Origin: Bacteroidota bacterium
Lineage (GTDB): Bacteria > Bacteroidota > Bacteroidia > Bacteroidales > F082
Assembly: GCA_002686705.1 (NCBI GenBank)
Contig: NYYH01000029.1
Location: 1,096-9,685, forward strand
Length of the DNA stretch: 8,590 nucleotides
Direction of reading: 5' to 3'
The notes beneath the pieces were generated by a model. It was not told the DNA's origin, did no database searches, and saw only the letters and a program-made list of their open reading frames with translations. The first letter of the stretch is position 1. Each line of letters opens with the position of its first letter. The position numbers and the translations under genes are program-made. Below are positions 1 to 6,018 of the stretch, one piece after another.

Positions 1-36
1 AGTACCCTCTTTTTTTGGTTATAACTATACTAACCT

Positions 37-444
37 CTAATCCAGTTTTGCATTTTTAAACAAAATTAAAGCAGTAATTAGAGATATTGTACCAAAGGTA
101 TAAACCGATATACCTATTAAATAGTCCCTTAAAGCACTTCCCGTTATCTCGTGGATATTTCCTCCAATTAAAATGCATCCAACCACAACCATAATTTTTT
201 GAGTAATATTCAAATCCTTATAAAAGTATATTAAGTAAAGTATTATGGGTAATTCAAATATAAATAGATTATAAGTAGTAAATGCCAACAAAGGTATTAT
301 GCTTATTAGAAGTATCATTTGATATACAACATCACTATTGTGGTTCTTCTTTCTAAACTCAATAAATAATCCAGCACCAATTATTAATAATACAAAAGCT
401 TGATAAACCTTTTCAATTAATTGGTTTGCTAGTATATATTTCAT
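37..444 (-). CDS. Small multi-membrane protein, probable C-terminal fragment of a GT87-like membrane enzyme
   Basis: This 135-residue protein is strongly hydrophobic, with about four likely membrane segments (roughly residues 14-28, 42-72, 83-96 and 109-127). Short charged loops separate them, such as FRKKNHNSD and [11 protein letters not shown]. It has no signal peptide and no catalytic motif that I recognise. The alternation of segments and the ending [16 protein letters not shown] resemble from memory the last third of GT87/DUF2029 polyprenol-phosphate-dependent glycosyltransferases, which are usually about 400 residues, so this may be a fragment. That assignment is tentative. A stop codon lies directly before the ATG at 444. 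The divergent cysteine synthase reading frame appears to extend into these first codons, so the ATG may be accidental and the original N-terminus lost. An alternative is a genuine small inner-membrane protein of unknown function. I see no clear promoter for it. Confidence 0.55.
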   Translation of the reverse strand: MKYILANQLIEKVYQAFVLLIIGAGLFIEFRKKNHNSDVVYQMILLISIIPLLAFTTYNLFIFELPIILYLIYFYKDLNITQKIMVVVGCILIGGNIHEITGSALRDYLIGISVYTFGTISLITALILFKNAKLD

Positions 445-450
445 TTATAA
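425..450. other. Probable rearrangement or assembly junction between two head-to-head truncated genes
   Basis: Cysteine synthase-like codons on the plus strand fade out at about 434-446. Membrane-protein codons on the minus strand begin at 444. No promoter, start codon or N-terminal coding sequence for the synthase lies between them. Both genes appear to lack their 5' ends at the same place. This is inferred from remembered family consensus, not from an alignment. Confidence 0.45.
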
Positions 451-493
451 GGGTAATAAGCGTTCAATTTTTGCAAAAGCTGAGAACCTGAAT

Positions 494-1477
494 ATGACAG
501 GGAGCATAAAAGACAGAATGGCTTTCCATATATTGGAGCAGGGCTATTCGAGAGGTATTCTAAAACCTGGCAATCTTATTATTGAAGCAACAAGCGGTAA
601 TACAGGCATAGCGTTTTCTGCTATCGGGCGAGCTCTAGGCCATCCTGTTACCATTTTTATGCCTGATTGGATGAGTGCGGAACGCATCAATCTTATCCGT
701 AGCCTTGGTGCAGAGATCGTTCTAGTAAGCCATGAGGAAGGTGGATTTTTAGGTAGTATCCGGCGAGCAGAAGAATTAGCTGAAGCCACAGAAGGCGCAT
801 TCTTACCAAGGCAGTTTTCAAACGAAGACAATTGTAGTGCTCATTACAAAACAACAGGACCAGAAATTTGGTGGCAATTGAAGTTTAATTCTCTTCATCC
901 AAAAGCCTTTATCGCTGGGGTAGGAACCGGGGGTACAATTATGGGGACTGGACGATTCCTTAAAGAACAGGATTCTACTATACAAATTCGCCCATTGGAA
1001 CCAGCTAACTCTCCAACAATATCAACAGGATATAAGGTAGGAAAGCATCGTATACAAGGAATTTCTGATGAGTTTATTCCACCAATTTTGGATGTAAAGT
1101 ATTTGGACGAGATAGTTAGTGTTGATGACGGTGATGCAATTTTGATGGCGCAAAAGCTTGCTAGTGAACTAGGGATGGGTGTTGGAATTTCATCTGGGGC
1201 AAATTTCATAGGAGCCCTGATGGTTCAGGAGGAGCTAGGTATGGATGAAGTAGTGGTTACTGTTTTTGCCGATAGTAACAAGAAGTATCTTAGCACGGAT
1301 TTGCTTGGTAAAGAAACAGTTAAAGATCATTATCTTGCACCCCACATAAAACTCACAGGCATCCGATCGATTAAACAGGCATGCCACACTTGTTGCGACC
1401 CTCAGGAATGTAAGGAAGCAGTGTTTAGAGAGGTTTGCAATGATAGTTCGGTACCCCCATGTCCCATTAAGGTCTGA
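494..1477 (+). pseudogene. PLP-dependent cysteine synthase family protein, 5'-truncated
   Basis: Enzymes of this family make cysteine from an activated serine and sulfide, using PLP in the cytoplasm. The PLP Schiff-base lysine is K6 in TGSIKDR. The substrate loop TSGNTG is at residues 33-38, the TTGPEIW segment at 120-126, the PLP-phosphate loop GTGGT at 144-148, and [11 protein letters not shown] and ISSGANF follow. Family members normally have about 40 residues before the lysine, including an IGNTPL-type segment; here only five remain. The open frame continues upstream without a start from 407, and codons from about 434 or 446 onwards ([16 protein letters not shown]) still look like the family. 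Further upstream the sequence belongs to the opposite-strand membrane gene. ATG 494 is the only start available and would give an enzyme lacking its first strand and dimer contacts, so I call the gene truncated. The rest is intact. The tail has six cysteines (297, 300, 301, 306, 315, 323). Confidence 0.8.
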
Positions 1478-1493
1478 TTAAAAATTTTATGAG

Positions 1494-1512
1494 TAGTTGA
1501 CTAACCCAACTA
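1494..1512 (+). terminator. Possible hairpin terminator after the cysteine synthase
   Basis: TAGTTG (1494-1499) and CAACTA (1507-1512) form a 6-bp stem with a 7-nt loop, starting 16 bases after the stop codon. No T-run follows directly; the nearest is at 1527-1531. It is a weak candidate and could be a simple transcript-end structure. Confidence 0.3.
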
Positions 1513-1607
1513 TGTTCTGAATTATCTTTTTATCTAGTTGTGCTAGAAAAATATGTTTAAGAACCTGGTGCTCGAAACAACTTAAAATAATTACTACACC
1601 TATTATG

Positions 1608-1615
1608 TATATTTG
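1608..1615 (+). promoter_or_regulatory. Bacteroidota -7 promoter box for meaB
   Basis: TATATTTG matches TAnnTTTG exactly and lies 39 bases before the meaB ATG. The transcript would start near 1622, with a leader of about 30 nt. No good -33 TTTG is seen at the expected distance. The box supports separate transcription of meaB from the gene before it, across a 177-bp spacer. Confidence 0.45.
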
Positions 1616-1654
1616 CATTATTATAACTGGTTTGTAGTTAATCAAACTTAAGAA

Positions 1655-2689
1655 ATGTCTAAAAGGAAACACCATCAAGTAGATTCAGCGTTAAATGTAC
1701 AAAAGGGGATTGATCAGCCTGCGAAAGTTAATCCTAACGTATCAGAAGAATTTGATCGTTTTAAAAAAGACAGATTAACCTCAGATATTATTTATGACGG
1801 CATAATAAGTGGAGATAGGACGTTACTGAGTCGTGGTATCACTTTAATAGAAAGCTCATTGCTTAGTGAAAAAACGGATTCCAGGACATTAATTCAGCGA
1901 TGTATGCCACACTCCGGAAAGTCATTGCGCATTGGGGTTTCAGGAGTTCCGGGTGTCGGCAAAAGCACATTCATCGAAACATTTGGTTTAAATCTTATTA
2001 ACAAAGGCCATAAAGTTGCAGTGTTAGCAATTGATCCTAGCAGTACACGTACCAAAGGGAGTATACTTGGAGATAAAACCAGGATGGAAGTGCTGAGTAA
2101 TAATTCAAGTGCATTTATAAGGCCTTCAGCAACCAAGGGCGCACTAGGAGGTGTAACAAGAGCTAGTCATGAGGCTATCATACTATGTGAAGCAGCAGGG
2201 TTTGATATAATAATAATTGAAACTGTTGGGGTGGGACAGTCGGAAACAGAAGTTTCACAGATGGTCGACTTTTTTCTACTCCTAATGCTTGCAGGTGCGG
2301 GAGATGAACTTCAGGGTATTAAACGTGGGATTATGGAAATTGCCGACTTGATAGTTATTAATAAAGCCGATGGAGATAATATTACGAAAGCAGAATTAGC
2401 TGCTTCTGTTTATAAAAATGCATTGCATTTGTTTCCCTCTCTACCTAACGGATGGAAACCTGAGGTTCTTACTGCTTCTGCAATTGGAAATGACGGAATA
2501 AAAGAAGTTTGGGAGAAGATTAATGAGTTTACTTTACAAACAAAAGCCAATGGCTTTTTTGACAATAATAGACGAAAACAAGCTCTCAATATTTTGAATA
2601 ATAGTATTGAAGAAAGTCTGAAAAGCCACTTTTATAGTAATCCTGAAATTAGCGAATTAATGGATGGTTATCAAAAAAAAAATACTTAA
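1655..2689 (+). CDS. meaB: Methylmalonyl-CoA mutase-associated GTPase MeaB, frameshifted near its 3' end
   Basis: This is a cytoplasmic G3E-family GTPase that chaperones adenosylcobalamin-dependent methylmalonyl-CoA mutase: it gates cofactor loading and protects the enzyme from inactivation. Motifs in order are Walker A GVPGVGKST (residues 97-105), AIDPSSTRTKGSILGDKTRM (125-144), RPSATKGALGG (156-166), the switch/Walker B region ETVGVGQSE (189-197), GAGDELQGIKRGI (214-226), the guanine-specificity motif NKAD (236-239) and TASA (273-276). All nucleotide-binding residues are present. Residues 1-40 form a polar, charged N-terminal segment. The frame ends early as YQKKNT after an A10 run at 2673-2682. 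The expected ending (NPYEAAQQLL) is in the next frame at 2682-2762. With one A fewer, the product would be 368 residues. No mutase subunit gene lies within the window. The family call is firm; whether this allele makes a full-length product is open. Confidence 0.95.
   Translation: MSKRKHHQVDSALNVQKGIDQPAKVNPNVSEEFDRFKKDRLTSDIIYDGIISGDRTLLSRGITLIESSLLSEKTDSRTLIQRCMPHSGKSLRIGVSGVPGVGKSTFIETFGLNLINKGHKVAVLAIDPSSTRTKGSILGDKTRMEVLSNNSSAFIRPSATKGALGGVTRASHEAIILCEAAGFDIIIIETVGVGQSETEVSQMVDFFLLLMLAGAGDELQGIKRGIMEIADLIVINKADGDNITKAELAASVYKNALHLFPSLPNGWKPEVLTASAIGNDGIKEVWEKINEFTLQTKANGFFDNNRRKQALNILNNSIEESLKSHFYSNPEISELMDGYQKKNT
2673..2682 (+). other. A10 homopolymer at the meaB frameshift point
   Basis: Ten consecutive A residues sit where the annotated frame diverges from the family. 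In the read frame the codons are CAA AAA AAA AAT ACT TAA. Removing one A gives CAA AAA AAA ATA CTT AAT, which continues into the missing tail. Runs of 9-10 A are classical sites for sequencing error, replication slippage and transcriptional slippage. Confidence 0.85.
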
Positions 2690-2762
2690 TGATGAAGTAA
2701 ATCCATATGAGGCTGCACAACAATTATTGGATAAATATTTTTCACTGGACCAAAGGGAATAG
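2682..2762 (+). pseudogene. Out-of-frame C-terminal tail of MeaB
   Basis: Read in the frame starting at 2682, this segment encodes 26 residues and then TAG at 2760-2762. It begins ILNDEVNPYEAAQQLL and ends LDQRE. The family normally ends in a helix of the type 'G.I.PY.AA..LL', so this is the natural MeaB C-terminus. It has no start codon of its own and no reason to exist as a separate gene. In MeaB structures the C-terminal part contributes to dimerisation, so its loss could matter. Confidence 0.8.
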
Positions 2763-2934
2763 GGTATATGGGAATAAGTGCCTTGTCCCAAACCTAGTTT
2801 TTAACAAAACCCTCTACATAGCTTGTATTACTGACAATTCTTACATTTAGTAAAGTTAATGAACATAGCTATCATGAACGGATAACCCCTATATCCATAT
2901 TATCCTATACCTTATTGCCATATTCCAATACAAC
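2763..2934. other. Convergent intergenic region with a 13-bp imperfect inverted repeat
   Basis: The spacer lies between the 3' ends of meaB and the patatin gene. I see no gene and no convincing T-tailed terminator. It holds ATATGGGAATAAG at 2766-2778 and its inverted copy with one mismatch, CTTATTGCCATAT, at 2911-2923, 132 bases apart. A shorter pair, GGATAA (2880-2885) and TTATCC (2900-2905), lies near the patatin end. None of these is a standard element. Confidence 0.35.
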
Positions 2935-3855
2935 TTACTTTTTCTTTAGTGCTATTCCCTTTTTCTCAAGCATCTTTTTAATTTCAGGCAAAGATTCCTT
3001 AGCAGCGACCAATCCCAGTTTGTACATTTTTTCATTGTCTTTGCCACTCATTAACGGAATACCAACTAAATTGGGTGAAATAATAACATCCGCACCCTTT
3101 TCAATATCGGCTGAAAGTCGATGCATCGCAACATGATATGCACGTAGTACAACACTTTTATAGTTTTTTAAATCAAGGGTTGTGTCAAACGACATAATAC
3201 TAACAGCGATTATAAATTTTGGATTATATTCTTTTGCAATATCAACAGCTATATTATCAATAATTCCGCCGTCAACGAAAGTTGTTCCATACATCTTTAC
3301 CGGTTCAAATATTCCCGGAATTGCACATGAAGCATTTACTGATGGTGCAATAGGTCCAGCTTTGAAAGCAACTGAAACGCCCTTTTCAATATCTGTAGAA
3401 ACTGCAACATATGGTATTTTTGTGTCTTCTATATTTGAAACAGTTAGTTGCTTATTAAGATACTGCTGCAGTCTGCTACCTGAAACAAACCCCATTTTTG
3501 ATCGAAATAGTGAAAAATTAAAAACATCTTTTGCAGTCGTAGAATTTATTAAAGGGATAAGCGAATCGATATGTGGTCTGTCTGCATATAATGCTCCAAC
3601 CATACTTCCTGCACTAGTGCCTACAATTAAATCTATTGGAATTCCAGCATCTTCGAGGATCTTAATTACCCCAACATGTGCCATCCCATGAAAGGCACCA
3701 CCTCCCAAAACGAGAGCAACGTCAGGTTGTTTTTTCAAGATCCTTGCTGCCGGTTGCTTCTCGGGTGAGCTTATAACCATAAACTTTTTTGAACATGAAG
3801 ATCCTGCTATAATAATCAAACCAGTTAATACAAAGTGTTGGAACAATTTTATCAT
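2935..3855 (-). CDS. Patatin-like phospholipase lipoprotein (RssA/NTE-type)
   Basis: This is a serine acyl hydrolase that probably cleaves ester bonds of phospholipids or lysophospholipids in the envelope. A hydrophobic signal (residues 7-18) ends in AGSSC; C21 is the likely lipidated cysteine, although the lipobox is loose, as is common in Bacteroidota. There is no acidic stretch after C21 like the known surface-export signals (CSKKF follows), so periplasm-facing anchoring is more likely; this is inference. The patatin core has the oxyanion loop GGGAFHG (51-57), the nucleophile S81 in GTSAG (79-83) and the catalytic aspartate D195 in DGG (195-197). ASCAIPGIFEPV (175-186) is also typical. The length of 306 fits a single-domain bacterial patatin. 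The gene is divergent from the secreted nuclease gene and shares a symmetrical promoter region with it. The physiological substrate cannot be told from sequence. Confidence 0.92.
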   Translation of the reverse strand: MIKLFQHFVLTGLIIIAGSSCSKKFMVISSPEKQPAARILKKQPDVALVLGGGAFHGMAHVGVIKILEDAGIPIDLIVGTSAGSMVGALYADRPHIDSLIPLINSTTAKDVFNFSLFRSKMGFVSGSRLQQYLNKQLTVSNIEDTKIPYVAVSTDIEKGVSVAFKAGPIAPSVNASCAIPGIFEPVKMYGTTFVDGGIIDNIAVDIAKEYNPKFIIAVSIMSFDTTLDLKNYKSVVLRAYHVAMHRLSADIEKGADVIISPNLVGIPLMSGKDNEKMYKLGLVAAKESLPEIKKMLEKKGIALKKK

Positions 3856-3881
3856 AATTTTAATTTTTTTGATTAGGCAAA

Positions 3882-3908
3882 CAAAGTTATGGTAAAATTA
3901 TAACTTTG
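3882..3908. promoter_or_regulatory. Symmetrical divergent promoter: perfect 9-bp inverted repeat with a -7 box in each arm
   Basis: CAAAGTTAT (3882-3890) and ATAACTTTG (3900-3908) are perfect inverted copies with a 9-bp centre. Each arm reads TAACTTTG in one direction, matching TAnnTTTG. The minus-strand box (3889 to 3882) lies 26 bases before the patatin ATG. The plus-strand box (3901-3908) lies 81 bases before the nuclease ATG, leaving a long leader. No clear -33 TTTG is at the usual spacing for either. The dyad could also be an operator or, in the nuclease direction, an RNA hairpin near the transcript start. Confidence 0.5.
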
Positions 3909-3989
3909 GCTGAGCGTTTGAATTTTTTACAATATCTTTTGTTATATGAATCTAAATATTAACATTAACGTATTTGAAAAATCTATCAG

Positions 3990-5270
3990 ATGAAAATAAT
4001 TATACTATCACTATTCATTTTTGCAACACAAACTCTACCTGCACAAGACACCTTAAAAATCCTGCAATACAACCTTCTTAATTATGGAAATTACACTTCC
4101 TATTGTACAACCAGTAATAATAATATTAATGATAAAGATGAGTATATAAGAACAATAATTGAATATGCAAAGCCTGATATTTTTACCGTAAATGAGATTT
4201 CATCTTCGGATTCCATACATCAAAGGTTATTGGATAACGACCTGAACGTAAACGGCATAAACTATTACAGAAAAGCTAATTTCATTAAAATAGCTGATTC
4301 ATATCTTGTGAATATGCTGTATTATAATTGGCAAAAACTTGAGTTGCATTCACATACAATTGCCCAAAGCTATATTCGCGACATTGATGTTTATAAACTT
4401 TATTATCGATCTGATGATTTAGTTATTGGTGATACTACGTTTGTGATATGCATTGTAGCTCATCTAAAATCAAGTGGTGGAGCTAATAACGAGAATAAAC
4501 GAAGAGATATGGTTTATAATGCTATGAATTATCTCAATGATTATGATGATAGCAATAATTATCTATTTATGGGTGATTTTAATGTTTACAGTAGTAGCGA
4601 ACCAGCATATCAATTACTTACAAACTATACAAATCCTGAACTTAATTTTTACGATCCGATTGACACTCCTGGAGATTGGAACAATAATTATACTTTCCGA
4701 TTTGTTCATACACAGTCAACTCATGATACACAAAATGGTTGTGCCTCATATAGTGGGATGGATGATCGATTTGATTTCATATTACTATCAGATAATATTA
4801 TGCAAGGATTTATGGATGTTGAATATATAGAAGGATCATATACTACCATTGGACAGGATGGCCTTCATTTTGATAATGCTATTAACAGCAACCCCGAAAA
4901 CATAAGTGCACCATCAAATGTAATTGAAGCTTTATTTGGTAATTCTGATCATCTTCCAATATCGATTATGTTAAAGGTAAATAAGACATTAGGTATCAGC
5001 AACCATGAATATTCATTATTTTCGGAAATAACATTTAAAAATCCTGTTTCCGAAACTTTAGGATTAAGTATTCAGGCAAAGACTAATTCTAATGTAAATA
5101 TAAAACTCATGGACATAAGAGGCAAATGTGTATTTTCAGATGAAGTGAAAGTTTCAGCCGGACAAAATCATTTTAATTACAACTTATCCAAATTAACTGC
5201 TGGCATTTATTTTGGGATATTTACTGATGGTAACAATAACAGCATCGTTAAAAAGATTGTGAAAAGGTAG
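3990..5270 (+). CDS. Secreted endonuclease/exonuclease/phosphatase-family protein with T9SS sorting domain
   Basis: This is probably an extracellular metal-dependent nuclease or phosphodiesterase. The signal peptide covers about residues 1-18 (hydrophobic IIILSLFIFA, cleavage near LPAQ/D). The EEP fold follows: LQYNLLNYG with N28, DIFTVNEI with the metal-ligand E69, VAHLKSSGG with H158, MGDFN with D196 and N198, DDRFDFIL (258-265) and the terminal SDHLPI with D320 and H321. All expected catalytic positions are present. Residues 344-426 form a type A T9SS sorting domain: a NPVSETLGL start, VNIKLMDIRGKCV, LTAGIYFGIF and a basic ending KKIVKR. It would cross the inner membrane by Sec and the outer membrane by T9SS. 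EEP proteins also include lipid phosphatases and sphingomyelinases, so DNase activity is likely but unproven. It appears monocistronic, with a leader of about 75 nt if the -7 box at 3901 is used. Confidence 0.92.
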   Translation: MKIIILSLFIFATQTLPAQDTLKILQYNLLNYGNYTSYCTTSNNNINDKDEYIRTIIEYAKPDIFTVNEISSSDSIHQRLLDNDLNVNGINYYRKANFIKIADSYLVNMLYYNWQKLELHSHTIAQSYIRDIDVYKLYYRSDDLVIGDTTFVICIVAHLKSSGGANNENKRRDMVYNAMNYLNDYDDSNNYLFMGDFNVYSSSEPAYQLLTNYTNPELNFYDPIDTPGDWNNNYTFRFVHTQSTHDTQNGCASYSGMDDRFDFILLSDNIMQGFMDVEYIEGSYTTIGQDGLHFDNAINSNPENISAPSNVIEALFGNSDHLPISIMLKVNKTLGISNHEYSLFSEITFKNPVSETLGLSIQAKTNSNVNIKLMDIRGKCVFSDEVKVSAGQNHFNYNLSKLTAGIYFGIFTDGNNNSIVKKIVKR

Positions 5271-5320
5271 TAGCCCCTGCTTTTAAAATCTACAGGTGAG
5301 TGTGGTTAGTAAATATCCCC

Positions 5321-5340
5321 AAACTACAACTTTATAGTTT
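5321..5340. terminator. Weak hairpin between convergent nuclease and regulator genes
   Basis: AAACTA (5321-5326) and TAGTTT (5335-5340) can pair over an 8-nt loop. The plus strand then has two more T residues. The stem is AT-rich and overlaps the last codons and stop of the regulator gene. It might end the nuclease transcript, but the evidence is thin. Confidence 0.25.
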
Positions 5341-5941
5341 TCCGTTTTTTATTATAATGTTTAATTCCTTTATCAGTAGCAATACTCATTACGAAGCTAT
5401 CAAACATTTGCATAAACAATGTAGTAAAGGAAAAATCTTTAGGGGGAAAATTCTCTGGATCATGTAAATCTAACAACCGACTTATATATCGGCGAGCTAC
5501 GAGCTCAATGCTCACATCATCACGATACATTCCTTCGCTTATACCCTTTTGGAGGTTTACCTGAATCTTTCCATGGATAAAATCAATCCTTTTCTGGAGG
5601 TGATCTTCATAAATTTCCGGATATTGGTCTTTATAACTATATGTTACCGATGGGCTGAGGTTATAGAATTTCGATGCCATCTCTTTACTCACTGTAAATA
5701 TTATGTCAATAGCATCATAATAACCATCAAAATCATGATCAACAAAAATTACTTCGAATTTGTTTCTCTCACTTTCAAGAATATACTCAACTAATGTATC
5801 GTCGTTTTCAAAGTATTTTTCAAGTAACTCGTTAGAAAAATCGGGATTTTCATATAATTTTTCCAGAGTGATAGCCCCAATTCCCTTTTCATTGGCAAGG
5901 GCTCTAATACTATCGATAAATGAGTTAAGTTCTTTTGTCAT
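5324..5941 (-). CDS. TetR/AcrR-like transcriptional regulator
   Basis: With the start at 5941 the protein has 205 residues, usual for the family. I prefer this ATG (MTKELNSFIDSIRALANEKG) to the upstream in-frame ATG at 5989, because the extra 16 residues are hydrophobic and unlike the family and because a -7 box (5971-5978) lies between the two. The N-terminal helix-turn-helix is recognisable but divergent: a first helix FIDSIRALANEKG, then ITLEKLYENPDFSNELLEKYF in place of the usual recognition helix, followed by ENDDTLVEYIL, where TetR proteins have 'YrYF.sKeeLl'. The rest is helical and would bind an effector or form the dimer; MQMFDSFVMSIATDKGI near the end is typical of Bacteroidota TetR proteins. 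The C-terminus is basic (HYNKKRKTIKL). Ligand and targets are unknown. The neighbours, a secreted nuclease and a BNR protein, are only possible targets. Confidence 0.8.
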   Translation of the reverse strand: MTKELNSFIDSIRALANEKGIGAITLEKLYENPDFSNELLEKYFENDDTLVEYILESERNKFEVIFVDHDFDGYYDAIDIIFTVSKEMASKFYNLSPSVTYSYKDQYPEIYEDHLQKRIDFIHGKIQVNLQKGISEGMYRDDVSIELVARRYISRLLDLHDPENFPPKDFSFTTLFMQMFDSFVMSIATDKGIKHYNKKRKTIKL

Positions 5942-5970
5942 AAAAGAAAACGAAATGAAAGAATAGTTCA

Positions 5971-5978
5971 CAAAAGTA
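5971..5978 (-). promoter_or_regulatory. Bacteroidota -7 promoter box for the TetR-like gene
   Basis: On the minus strand this reads TACTTTTG, matching TAnnTTTG, 29 bases before the ATG at 5941. Transcription would begin near 5964. The box lies inside the coding sequence that an upstream start at 5989 would require, so it argues for the shorter protein. Confidence 0.4.
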
Positions 5979-6018
5979 GAAAAATACAAATTAAAAGATA
6001 ATTTTCTTTTGATTTTTG

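Noticed and set aside
895..1209. Minus-strand open frame of 104 codons inside the cysteine synthase gene
   Set aside because: It lies entirely opposite conserved PLP-enzyme coding sequence and has no domain signal.
1533..1547. TCTAG-TTGTG-CTAGA hairpin in the spacer before meaB
   Set aside because: The stem is only 5 bp and A residues, not T residues, follow it on the plus strand, so it is neither a terminator nor a clear operator.
1487..1678. Minus-strand open frame of 63 codons between the cysteine synthase and meaB
   Set aside because: It overlaps the meaB start and promoter, has no recognisable domain, and looks like chance in AT-rich spacer DNA.
494..2762. A cysteine synthase-meaB operon linking sulfur metabolism with B12 mutase
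   Set aside because: There is a 177-bp gap, a separate -7 box before meaB and a possible hairpin after the first gene; co-transcription is not supported.
3182..3691. Plus-strand open frame of 169 codons opposite the patatin gene
   Set aside because: The opposite frame carries complete patatin motifs with catalytic residues; this one is its shadow.
4537..4830. Plus-strand open frame of 97 codons inside the nuclease gene
   Set aside because: It overlaps the GDFN and DDRFDF motifs of the real gene in another frame; its isoleucine-rich content is a by-product of AT-rich codons.
5993..6010. AAAAGA/TCTTTT hairpin after the BNR gene as a terminator
   Set aside because: The 6-bp stem is almost all A-T and no strong T-run follows on the minus strand, so it is indistinguishable from background.
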